A DNA stretch of 64,000 nt from Microbulbifer taiwanensis (GTDB lineage: Bacteria > Pseudomonadota > Gammaproteobacteria > Pseudomonadales > Cellvibrionaceae). Shown one piece after another: positions 1-7,243 of this stretch. Positions within the stretch are counted from its first letter, which is position 1. The number at the start of each line of letters is the position of its first letter. The stretch spans positions 62,001 through 126,000 of the forward strand of contig NZ_JACZFR010000028.1 in the NCBI RefSeq assembly GCF_014904815.1. Direction: 5' to 3'. A program made the translations under genes and the position numbers. Below the pieces are notes generated by a model, which made no database searches, was not told the origin of the DNA, and worked only from the letters and a program-made list of their open reading frames with translations.

Positions 1-200
1 AGCAACTTTCGATACAGGGATTGCCGGGAAAATACGCCGACAGGGCGAAAAAAGTCATCGAACTGGCACTTACCGAGTACTACGCCACCCATCCGATCTA
101 CAAATTGAAAGCCGGGGACACAAAGCAGGCCGCGGCCAAGCTGGTACTCAAGAATGTATCCGTCAGCGGCGACGAACTGGTAGTGGTCCTCGGCATCTGA
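1..200 (+). CDS. C-terminal end of a DUF1439 (YceB-like) lipoprotein, 5'-truncated by window
   Basis: The window opens inside a rightward reading frame (codons start at position 3) that runs about 65 residues to TGA at 198-200. The visible tail reads as amphipathic helix, then 'YYATHPIYKL', then a Lys/Ala-rich strand region ending 'LVVVLGI'. This resembles the C-terminus of DUF1439 / YceB-type lipoproteins, which end in a 'P-x-Y-x-L ... V-x-G-x-L' pattern. YceB-like proteins are periplasmic lipoproteins of unknown role. The N-terminus and any lipobox lie outside the window, so the family call rests on the tail only. Confidence 0.5.
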   Translation, partial: QLSIQGLPGKYADRAKKVIELALTEYYATHPIYKLKAGDTKQAAAKLVLKNVSVSGDELVVVLGI

Positions 201-201
201 A

Positions 202-1443
202 CTACAGGTTCAGCTTCCTGATCAGCCAACTGCTGCTGATCCCCTGCACCAGTAGTGAGAAGAGCACCACCCCAAATACCATCGACTGCACCGTCCACCA
301 GTAGGGCAATTCCGTCGGCAGCGACAGTACCAGCGCCACCGCGATTACGCCGCGCAGTCCGCCCCAGCCCATGATCAACCGCCAGGCTTTCGGAATCGGC
401 GGGCCGACGAAATGTGCCAGCGGCGCCATCAGGAATATGGCCATGGCGCGGGCGCCGACGGCAGCGACAATGGCGATCAGCATCGCCAGCCACTGGTGCC
501 TGAACATTTCAAAAGTGATCGTCAGCCCCATAATCACGAAGATCAACGCCGTGAACAGCAGGCCCAGCCAGTCCCAGGTGGGCTCGGCATGCGCAAGGTA
601 GGTTTCGCTCTGTTCGCGCAGGCAGGCGCGGGCCACTATGGCACAGGTCATCACCGACATGATGCCGGAGACATGTACAACATGTTCGGCAAGGTAGAAA
701 CTGCCGAAAGCCGCCAGCACCAGTGTCATCAATCCGGCGCCGGCGGAGCGCAGGAAGAGCACCACAATTGCGGTAACCAGCCCGCACAGCAGCCCCGTCG
801 CCACTCCACCGAAAAAAGTCACGGCAAAATACAGGGCGACGTTGCCGGCACCGATAAGCGGCTCCCCGGTTTCGGCACCGCCCTCCATCACACTGTGGCT
901 GGCCACGCCCAATACCAGCGTGAAAAGCACCACCGCCGCCGCGTCGTTGAACAGGCTCTCCCCTTCCACCAGGGTCAGCAGATCCTCACCCGTATCGCCC
1001 TGGCGCAACCTGGAGACCACCGATACCGGATCCGTTGCTGCCAGTATCGCACCGGTCAACAGCGCCGCTATCCAGGGAAAGCCGGTGGGGTGGCTGATAC
1101 CGAAATAGGAGAGCAGCGCGATGATCAGTGCACAGACGACGACGCCAAGGGTGGAAAAAAGGCAAATTGGTCCCAGCCAGCGCTTCAATAACCGCGGTTC
1201 AATCTGCCAGGCGGCCTCGAAGATAAGCACCGGCAGTATCACGAAGAACACCAGCTGGTGCAGGTTTTCCGCACGCAACCCTGTATCGTAGTCGAGCACC
1301 GGCAATAGCATGCCGGCGAGCACGCCGGCGATCAGGCAGCCGAGTGTATTGTCGGTGCGCAGTATCCGGGCCAGGGCCAGGCCGACCACCGCGGCCACAG
1401 CCATATAGAGCCCCTGCCCCACCAGGGTGGTTACGCCTTCCAT
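202..1443 (-). CDS. Na+/H+ antiporter, CPA1/NhaP-like family
   Basis: A 413-residue polytopic membrane protein with about a dozen hydrophobic segments and no soluble C-terminal domain. The CPA1 signatures are present: 'ATDPVSV' at residues 136-142 and 'EGESLFNDAAAVVLF' at 160-174, with the ion-coupling Asn-Asp pair at 166-167, plus a conserved 'GWGGLRGVIAVAL' segment near the C-terminus. It should exchange cytoplasmic Na+ (or K+) for external H+, for pH and salt homeostasis. Its ATG begins on the base directly after the upstream gene's stop codon (TAA at 1444-1446), so the two form a tight operon. Family call is firm; ion specificity cannot be read from sequence. Confidence 0.9.
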   Translation of the reverse strand: MEGVTTLVGQGLYMAVAAVVGLALARILRTDNTLGCLIAGVLAGMLLPVLDYDTGLRAENLHQLVFFVILPVLIFEAAWQIEPRLLKRWLGPICLFSTLGVVVCALIIALLSYFGISHPTGFPWIAALLTGAILAATDPVSVVSRLRQGDTGEDLLTLVEGESLFNDAAAVVLFTLVLGVASHSVMEGGAETGEPLIGAGNVALYFAVTFFGGVATGLLCGLVTAIVVLFLRSAGAGLMTLVLAAFGSFYLAEHVVHVSGIMSVMTCAIVARACLREQSETYLAHAEPTWDWLGLLFTALIFVIMGLTITFEMFRHQWLAMLIAIVAAVGARAMAIFLMAPLAHFVGPPIPKAWRLIMGWGGLRGVIAVALVLSLPTELPYWWTVQSMVFGVVLFSLLVQGISSSWLIRKLNL

Positions 1444-2988
1444 TTACCCCTCTCCGCTGTCAGTCGCAATCACCGACTTCGACTTCACATCCGGCACCAG
1501 TGCGCTCAACGGCACCGCCATACCGCGCTCGTCGATCACCTCCACATGGTGGCGACGCAGCTGGCGCGGTTCCGTCACGCCACAGGAATGGGCGATGGTA
1601 CCCACCTCATACACCAGGTTGTGCGCGTAATTGTAGACACGCTCGGCCTTGTCCAGCGGATCCAGCCCCTGCTGCAGGTCCGGGTTGTGAGTAGTGACAC
1701 CAGTTGGGCAGGTATTTCTGTTGCACTGCATCGCCTGGATACAGCCGAGCGCAAACATAAAGCCGCGCCCGCAGTTCACGAAGTCGGCGCCCATCGCCAG
1801 GGCCCAGGCCACCATCGATGGCGTCAGCAGTTTGCCGGCGCAGATTACTTTGACCCTGTTGCGCAGGCCGTACTCCTCCAGCAGATCCACCACCAGCGGC
1901 AGGCTGCGGTTGATCGGCAGCCCCATGTAATCCATCAGGCTCTGCGGCGCCGCGCCACTACCGCCGTCGGCGCTGTCGATGGTGATAAAGTCGGGCGCGA
2001 ATTCCTTCCCGCGCCGCTCTACCGACTCGCACAATTCGTGCAGCCAACCGGTGTTGCCCACTACCGTCTTGAAACCGGTGGGTTTGCCGGTGACCTGGCG
2101 TATGCGGTGCAGCATATCCAGCAGGCCGTCCACGTTGTTGAATTCCGGGTGGCCGTTGGGGCTGATGGAGTCCAGTCCCTTCGGTATGCCGCGCACCCGC
2201 GCGATTTCCTCGGTGACCTTGATCCCCGGCAGTATGCCGCCCTTGCCCGGCTTGGCACCTTGGGACAGTTTCAGCTCGAACATCTTCACCTGCGGGTGAT
2301 CCGCCACCTCGCGGAGCTTGTCGTCCGACAGCATGCCCTCGGTATCGCGCACCCCGTACTTGGCCGTACCTATCTGGAAGACGATATCGCAGCCGCCAAC
2401 CAGGTGGTGCGCCGACAGGCCGCCCTCACCGGAGTTCAACCAGATGCCGGCCTGGGCCGCACCTCTCGACAGCGCAGTAACCGCCGGCACCGACAGGGCG
2501 CCGAAGCTCATGCCGGAAATATTGAAAATGGAACTGGTGGTATAGGGTTCCCGCGCATAGCCGTCGCCGACGGTAACCTCCCGCGGCGGCACGGCATCCT
2601 TCTCCAGGGTCGGGAAGGGGTGATTCAGGAAGATCACATCGCCGGGCTGGTTCAGGGGCCGCGTGGAACCGAAGGCCAGGGTGGAATCTACATTCTTGGC
2701 GGCGCGGTAGACCCAGCTGCGCTGGGCGCGGTTGAAGGGCATTTCCTCCCGGTCGAGGGAGAAAAAGTACTGGCGGAAGAATTCTCCCAGGTGCTCAAAG
2801 GTATAGCGGAAGCGCCCCAGCACCGGGAAGTTGCGCCGAATGGCCTGCTTGGTCTGGCTGACATCCGAGAGGTACAGGTAGAGTACATAGAGCACCAGCA
2901 GCACCAGCGCAAAGGCAAACAGCAGTGCGAATACCTGCAGTACCTGCACCGCAAAATTGCGGATAGCGGCTACCGCCTCAAGATCCAT
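1444..2988 (-). CDS. FMN-binding glutamate synthase family protein, membrane-anchored
   Basis: A 514-residue protein related to the FMN and Fe-S central domain of the glutamate synthase large subunit, without the amidotransferase domain. Residues about 13-40 form one hydrophobic anchor ('FALLFAFALVLLVLYVLYLYL'). The rest is the TIM-barrel-like domain, with 'NISGMSFGALS', 'GEGGLS', 'ISPNGHPEF', 'DSADGGSGAAP' and the cysteine cluster 'CNRNTCPTGV' near the end. Related stand-alone proteins are widespread and mostly uncharacterised, so the substrate is unknown. The start ATG at 2986-2988 has an AAGGAA Shine-Dalgarno eight bases upstream. It is the first gene of an operon with the Na+/H+ antiporter, which hints at a role in osmotic or amino-nitrogen balance (inference). 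Confidence 0.88.
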   Translation of the reverse strand: MDLEAVAAIRNFAVQVLQVFALLFAFALVLLVLYVLYLYLSDVSQTKQAIRRNFPVLGRFRYTFEHLGEFFRQYFFSLDREEMPFNRAQRSWVYRAAKNVDSTLAFGSTRPLNQPGDVIFLNHPFPTLEKDAVPPREVTVGDGYAREPYTTSSIFNISGMSFGALSVPAVTALSRGAAQAGIWLNSGEGGLSAHHLVGGCDIVFQIGTAKYGVRDTEGMLSDDKLREVADHPQVKMFELKLSQGAKPGKGGILPGIKVTEEIARVRGIPKGLDSISPNGHPEFNNVDGLLDMLHRIRQVTGKPTGFKTVVGNTGWLHELCESVERRGKEFAPDFITIDSADGGSGAAPQSLMDYMGLPINRSLPLVVDLLEEYGLRNRVKVICAGKLLTPSMVAWALAMGADFVNCGRGFMFALGCIQAMQCNRNTCPTGVTTHNPDLQQGLDPLDKAERVYNYAHNLVYEVGTIAHSCGVTEPRQLRRHHVEVIDERGMAVPLSALVPDVKSKSVIATDSGEG

Positions 2989-3083
2989 CTCTCAATTTCC
3001 TTACTTTGCTAGGGTCTACCCGACCGGGTCTAATTATATGCCCTTGCCGGAAGGCTTGCACGGAGGCGTCGAGTCACCATAAA

Positions 3084-3099
3084 CTGTATATTTATACAG
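3084..3099. promoter_or_regulatory. LexA (SOS) box upstream of PA0069-like radical SAM gene
   Basis: The sequence CTGT-ATATTTAT-ACAG matches the proteobacterial LexA operator CTGT-N8-ACAG exactly, with an AT-only centre like the E. coli consensus. It lies 17 bases upstream of the TTG start of the radical SAM gene, and 96 bases upstream of the divergent FMN-protein gene. From memory, the Pseudomonas aeruginosa orthologue PA0069 is in the LexA regulon, which fits. Confidence 0.88.
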
Positions 3100-3115
3100 G
3101 TGCCGAGACGACGGT

Positions 3116-4204
3116 TTGGCCAACGAAGATCCCGACAGCCCCGCCCGCATACACAAGGGCCGCGGTGCCGCCAGCAACCTGGCCGGGCGCTTCGTGCCGT
3201 ATGTCAGCTCCCGCGAGAGCGACGGCTGGCAGACCGAAGAGGAGCCACTGGAGCGGCTGTTGACCGAGGCGATAGAGGAAAAAGCCAAAACCATTATCAG
3301 CAGCAATAGCTCGCCGGATCTGCCGTTCAGCCAGTCGATCAATGCCTATCGTGGATGTGAGCATGGGTGCGTCTACTGCTACGCGCGCCCCAGCCACGCC
3401 TATATGGACCTGTCGCCGGGCCTGGATTTCGAGAGCCGGATTTTCTTCAAGCCCAACGCCGCGGATCTATTGGAGAAAGCGCTGCGCAAACCCAGCTATC
3501 GGTGCAGCCCCATTGCGATGGGCACCAACACGGATCCCTACCAGCCGCTGGAGAAAGACAAGCGGATCACCCGCCAGCTGCTCGAGGTGATGCAGCGTTT
3601 CAACCAACCGGTGACCATTGTCACCAAGAGCCAGCTGATACTGCGCGATCTGCCGATACTGGCGGAGATGGCACAGGACGGACTGGCGCAGGTGGCTATC
3701 AGCGTGACGACGCTCGACAAGGAGCTAAAGAGAAAGCTGGAGCCGCGCACCGCCGGACCCGCGGCGCGGCTGCGCACCATCGAGCAATTCAGCCGGGCCG
3801 GTGTCCCCACCGCGGTCCTGGCGGCACCGATGATTCCGGCACTGAACGACTGCGAGCTTGAAGCCATCCTCGAGGCATCCAGGAATGCCGGCGCCGATCA
3901 CGCGGCCTATATACTGCTGCGCCTGCCCCACGAGGTGGCGCCGCTATTTCGCCAGTGGCTGGCCGCCCACTATCCGCAAAGGGCCGAACACGTGATGAGC
4001 CTGGTGCAGCAGAGCCGCGGCGGGCGCGACTACCGGAGTGATTTTGCCCAGCGCCAGACCGGCACAGGCGTCTTCGCACAGCTGTTGCGGCAGCGCTTTC
4101 GCGTCGCGATTGGCAAGCTGGGGCTGAACCGGCGCGAGCTGAAACTGGACTGCAGCCGTTTCCGGCCACCGCCCCAGCCCGGCGACCAGCAATCCCTCTT
4201 TTAG
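3116..4204 (+). CDS. PA0069-family radical SAM protein, LexA-regulated
   Basis: A 362-residue radical SAM enzyme. The cluster-binding motif C-x3-C-x2-C is at Cys81, Cys85 and Cys88 ('CEHGCVYCYARP'), preceded by 'NAYRGC', and is followed by 'GTNTDPYQPLE' and 'TKSQLILRDL', which are typical of the PA0069/Rv2578c group related to spore photoproduct lyase-like proteins. The start is TTG at 3116; no in-frame ATG lies nearby. The LexA box just upstream makes SOS induction very likely, pointing to a role in DNA damage response or nucleic acid repair. The reaction itself is not established for the family as far as I know. Confidence 0.9.
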   Translation: MANEDPDSPARIHKGRGAASNLAGRFVPYVSSRESDGWQTEEEPLERLLTEAIEEKAKTIISSNSSPDLPFSQSINAYRGCEHGCVYCYARPSHAYMDLSPGLDFESRIFFKPNAADLLEKALRKPSYRCSPIAMGTNTDPYQPLEKDKRITRQLLEVMQRFNQPVTIVTKSQLILRDLPILAEMAQDGLAQVAISVTTLDKELKRKLEPRTAGPAARLRTIEQFSRAGVPTAVLAAPMIPALNDCELEAILEASRNAGADHAAYILLRLPHEVAPLFRQWLAAHYPQRAEHVMSLVQQSRGGRDYRSDFAQRQTGTGVFAQLLRQRFRVAIGKLGLNRRELKLDCSRFRPPPQPGDQQSLF

Positions 4205-4214
4205 CCCCGGGTCC

Positions 4215-4236
4215 TGTAGGGTGCGCCCCGCGTACC
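4215..4236. repeat. Degenerate copy of dispersed GTAGGGTGCGC repeat
   Basis: TGTAGGGTGCGCCCCGCGTACC directly after the radical SAM gene resembles the palindromic units at 21424-21446 and 39663-39731 (GTAGGGTGCGC ... GCGCACC), with one arm altered. These look like small REP-type intergenic elements. Confidence 0.5.
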
Positions 4237-4341
4237 AAAAGCCGCTTTTATACTGGCAACCGACCAGCTCGGCGGGCACTGCCGCTTTAAGTGGGCGACA
4301 TGAAATTGACCAACAACACCAGGCAAGACTGTTGCGCTACT

Positions 4342-5868
4342 TCAGCCTTCCTTATCTGATACTTCCAGCTCCGCGAGCATACGCTGTAAGCGCTCGGCCT
4401 CGGGCCTGCCATCCAGATCCATTAATAGCGGCGTTGCCACCTCGGCAAAATAATCAGCATCGTTCAGCCGATACAGCTCCACAGCCAGCTCGAACGCAAT
4501 AGCTGTCTCCCGGGGAGCGCGGAAATAGGCCTGCTCCAGCATTTCCGTATACTTCTCCCGCGGATAGCCAAGCATCTTCATCGCAAGCGCGAGGCCATAC
4601 CAGTGTGTCGCGCCCGTATCGTTATTGTTGACCAAATAAACAAATTGATCCCGGATATCCCTCAGGACAGCCTTGTCTCTCTGTTGAGTCTTTCGGTGCA
4701 ACTGCCGATACAACTGCAGCCAGGCCCAGGGCGACCGGAACCAGATACTCTCCCGCTGTGCTTGCGGTATGGTCGCCAACAGCTGTTCAGCGCTATCCAG
4801 CTCGCCTGCACCAATCTTCGCTTCGGCCAGACTGGCCTTCAATTGCGCGATTTCACCGCCCTTCTCCGAAACCTCTTGCAGAATCGAGCTGAGCTGTTCG
4901 GTCCGACGGGGCACATTGGCGAGGTACTGTGCTATTTCCTTGATCGCCTGGGGTTTGGACAGCAAATCCACCTTAATCGCGGGTGCCTCATAGTCCTGTG
5001 GCATGGCCGACGAGCGCACCGGGAATTTACCGTGAAATTGCTGGCGATACACTGCCTCTATATCGGCAATCGGCATCGACAGCGCCGATTCAAGCGCCTT
5101 GACCGGATCGGCCCCCTGTTGATACATACGCAGATACTCGCCGAACTCATCTGCCTTGCCACTGCTCAAAAGCAGCCAGTGCGCCAACATCCAGCCGCTG
5201 GCGTAGAGGCGGACGCGATCGCGCTTGCGCGCCTCTTTGGCGGTCAGCCGCAGCAGCTGTTCCAGCGGCATGGGGCGCATATTGAGCAGTGTCGCGGCAC
5301 GACTCGCCGGCGGCGTGCCTATCTGGAATCGGTCGTCATCGGTAAAGCTGAGGGTGGACAACAACTCCGCAAAACCTTCACTGTACCAGTAGGGATATCG
5401 CTGGGTTCCCCGGCTGTATGTCAGAAAGTGCGTGTATTCATGGAACAGAAACTCTCGCGCCGGATGTATTGCATAGACGCCGCGACCGTCCAAATTGAGC
5501 AGTGCATAGCTGCCGACCGGCGTATTGTTGTAGACACCGCTGGTATTCAGCGACATCTTGTTGCCGACCATAGCCCCGTAACTGGCGCGATCGGCTGCGG
5601 CGATAATCGTCAGTTTCTGCGAATCCCCAGACAGTTGCAGCAGCCCGAGCGCCGCCACACGGAAGCCCTCCAACTCCCGCGCAAGTTTTTCCACCTCCAT
5701 TGAATCGCCATTGGAAATAATACGGAAATTCGGTGAATCCGCTTGATACCAGCGGGAATCCACCAATCGCTCGGCATCCGCTGCAGTCACTGGCGGCATA
5801 AAAAAAACACCACCAAACAATAAAATTAAACAACGGATTTTTAACAATTTATAATTTTTGTACAACAT
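4342..5868 (-). CDS. Secreted gluzincin-type peptidase, DUF1570-like (HEYTH)
   Basis: Taking ATG at 5866-5868, the protein is 508 residues with a Sec signal peptide ('LKIRCLILLFGGVFFMPPVTAADA'). A zinc-metallopeptidase signature HEYTH lies at residues 143-147, with a downstream glutamate in 'WYSEGFAELL' (Glu164), the usual gluzincin arrangement. The C-terminal half is helical and TPR-like. Longer in-frame starts exist at 5895 and 5976. The 5976 start would overlap the upstream small gene and place extra residues before the signal peptide, so I prefer 5868; 5895 (GAGGGG three bases upstream) is possible. Substrate unknown. A decayed piece of a related gene lies at 6681-6799. Confidence 0.75.
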   Translation of the reverse strand: MLYKNYKLLKIRCLILLFGGVFFMPPVTAADAERLVDSRWYQADSPNFRIISNGDSMEVEKLARELEGFRVAALGLLQLSGDSQKLTIIAAADRASYGAMVGNKMSLNTSGVYNNTPVGSYALLNLDGRGVYAIHPAREFLFHEYTHFLTYSRGTQRYPYWYSEGFAELLSTLSFTDDDRFQIGTPPASRAATLLNMRPMPLEQLLRLTAKEARKRDRVRLYASGWMLAHWLLLSSGKADEFGEYLRMYQQGADPVKALESALSMPIADIEAVYRQQFHGKFPVRSSAMPQDYEAPAIKVDLLSKPQAIKEIAQYLANVPRRTEQLSSILQEVSEKGGEIAQLKASLAEAKIGAGELDSAEQLLATIPQAQRESIWFRSPWAWLQLYRQLHRKTQQRDKAVLRDIRDQFVYLVNNNDTGATHWYGLALAMKMLGYPREKYTEMLEQAYFRAPRETAIAFELAVELYRLNDADYFAEVATPLLMDLDGRPEAERLQRMLAELEVSDKEG

Positions 5869-5930
5869 ACACTCAAAAAGATCCCTCACTGTCATCAAAC
5901 CCCTCGTTGCCAGCCCGTCAACCCGCTGAA

Positions 5931-6188
5931 CTACACTTGAAAAATAAATTTCTTGCAAATGAAATAGACCAACCAAGATACCGGGAGTGCCAGCACACAG
6001 AATAAGGTTAACATTTTTCTAAAATTTCCGGACTCCGCTCTAGGAAGCCCAAGAATCATGAGCCACAACCACGCAAACAGAGAAAAAACACCCAAGTAAA
6101 GCGGATCAAACCATGCCGCCCCTACCCCGACAGAGACACCCAAAAGCACAAATAAAAAAGCAAATCTTATAGAATTGGATCGAAGCAT
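5931..6188 (-). CDS. Small membrane protein, possible orphan immunity protein
   Basis: An 85-residue protein of mostly three hydrophobic segments (about residues 8-26, 30-48 and 60-78) with a short polar loop 'PRAESGNFRK'. No family recognised. Its ATG (6186-6188) follows immediately on the TAA (6189-6191) of the upstream orphan hydrophobic tail, with zero spacing, as toxin-tail and immunity pairs are often arranged. AT-rich codon use sets it apart from the core genes. Immunity function is inferred from context only. Confidence 0.55.
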   Translation of the reverse strand: MLRSNSIRFAFLFVLLGVSVGVGAAWFDPLYLGVFSLFAWLWLMILGLPRAESGNFRKMLTLFCVLALPVSWLVYFICKKFIFQV

Positions 6189-6389
6189 TTACTCATACCC
6201 ATAAACAGCAATCTGAGCCGCCCTCTCAAGAGTAATTCGACCTTGTCCTATGCCGTAGATTACATCTCCAACTACCGCCAGAGCACCTAGTAGCGCCAAT
6301 ACAATTCCTGTAGTCACTCTTCCTATCACACGTGACACGCTGCAACTATGCGCATTGCCATATACAAACTCGACTACCCTTCTAGCCCC
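6189..6389 (-). pseudogene. Orphan C-terminal tail fragment (RHS-tip-like), no start codon
   Basis: An open frame of 66 codons plus TAA, bounded upstream by an in-frame stop (6390-6392) and with no convincing start. The peptide is Arg-rich then hydrophobic ('GIVLALLGALAVVGDVIYGIG'), ending 'QIAVYGYE'. It looks like the last part of a larger protein. Its Gly-rich hydrophobic character recalls the C-terminal tip of the RHS protein encoded at 7244-13624, and it is fused stop-to-start to a small membrane protein. I interpret it as a displaced RHS tip left by module exchange; homology was not tested. Confidence 0.45.
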
Positions 6390-6664
6390 TTAACCAACAA
6401 ACTCCGATGCCTTTCTGCCTGAGAGATAACTGCATCAATAACACGCTATTCGTTGCTATCTTGATTAAACTCGCCACATCTAACAGCCCAGTTTATATCC
6501 ACAGATATCGAAGATCTCTATTAATTAGTGGGCACCCTATTTATTACGGCAAATGTAAAGTCCATCAGGGCCGCACTGGAATCGATATGAGGCCGTAAAT
6601 TCCTGTAAACTTTAAGGATTAGCCGCGCCAATATTACGGGGTTTGGGCAGTAAACCCCACTTTA
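6390..6664. other. AT-rich non-coding stretch between orphan tip and peptidase remnant
   Basis: No convincing gene on either strand. It holds one clear hairpin: GGGGTTT (6638-6644), a 7-base spacer, then AAACCCC (6652-6658), with no T-tract on either side. Confidence 0.5.
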
Positions 6665-6676
6665 ATCACTGGCGCC
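6665..6676 (+). repeat. 12-bp direct repeat, left copy (ATCACTGGCGCC)
   Basis: ATCACTGGCGCC occurs here and again at 13727-13738, so the two copies bracket the RHS gene and its presumed immunity gene. It may mark an insertion or recombination junction, or be chance. Confidence 0.35.
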
Positions 6677-6680
6677 TTTC

Positions 6681-6799
6681 AATCCCGCGGCATGGCAGAC
6701 GAGCGCAACGGAAATTCACCGTGAAATTTTTTACTATACACATCGGCAATAAAAATAGAGAAAAACCTTTCAAGCGTTTTAAACAGATCGCCCCTGTTG
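6681..6799 (-). pseudogene. Decayed fragment of a paralogue of the HEYTH peptidase gene
   Basis: About 120 bases align without large gaps to positions 4994-5122 inside the peptidase gene. The best block is 'GGCATGGC-GACGAGCGCA-CGG-AATT-ACCGTGAAATT' with only a few mismatches, followed by matches at 'ATCGGCAAT', 'TTCAAGCG' and 'CAGATCG-CCCCTGTTG'. Substitutions drift toward A/T and small indels are present, so it is non-functional. It lies between the orphan tip and the RHS-linked membrane gene. Confidence 0.7.
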
Positions 6800-6808
6800 G
6801 CTCGAGAA

Positions 6809-7219
6809 TCATTTCGTCGTAATAGCCATTAAAACAATAACCAGCATAGTGACAACAAAAGACCCAATCACGACAACATCAACAACTCTATCCCTCACCA
6901 GGGACTTATCATCATCGTTGCAAAACTTTTCAACAACACTAACATACCTACCATTTCTCTCAAATAAAACTATATTAACAACACAAATTCCGACCACAAT
7001 AAAAAAACCAACCCACTTATTTAAAGTCGCCAACCAATCCAACTCAGACAAACCAGTAAACAACAATAGAAAACAGATTAGCAAAACATTCTGAACTAAC
7101 ACAAAACTCAAAATAATTGCTGCAGAAATATGCGTATCTGACCTCCCTCCTTCAACACGCTCACTCCACCTATACATACGATAATAAACCAACTCGTATA
7201 ACCAAACTATTTTTGACAT
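6809..7219 (-). CDS. Membrane protein of unknown family, candidate RHS immunity protein
   Basis: A 136-residue protein starting 'MSKIVWLYELVYYRMYRWSERVEGG'. It has three to four hydrophobic segments: about 32-56 ('AIILSFVLVQNVLLICFLLLF'), 69-86 ('WVGFFIVVGICVVNIVLF') and 113-133 at the C-terminus. A polar stretch 'EKFCNDDDKSLVRDR' separates the last two. No family recognised. It begins 24 bases after the RHS gene ends, on the same strand, and is strongly AT-biased. This is the standard position of an immunity gene, and a membrane immunity protein would fit the hydrophobic RHS tip. Function is inferred from position. Confidence 0.6.
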   Translation of the reverse strand: MSKIVWLYELVYYRMYRWSERVEGGRSDTHISAAIILSFVLVQNVLLICFLLLFTGLSELDWLATLNKWVGFFIVVGICVVNIVLFERNGRYVSVVEKFCNDDDKSLVRDRVVDVVVIGSFVVTMLVIVLMAITTK

Positions 7220-7243
7220 GCGAATCTCCGAAAGCCCAGGACA

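Noticed and set aside
1546-3012. 488-codon open frame on the + strand
   Set aside because: Antisense to the FMN-glutamate-synthase-like gene; no family signal and His/Gln-rich shadow composition.
5869-5976. Longer N-terminus for the HEYTH peptidase
   Set aside because: No RBS, would overlap the small membrane gene and precede a good signal peptide.
6407-6598. 63-codon frame on the + strand in the AT-rich patch
   Set aside because: No RBS, no recognisable feature, and it lies in a region full of gene remnants.
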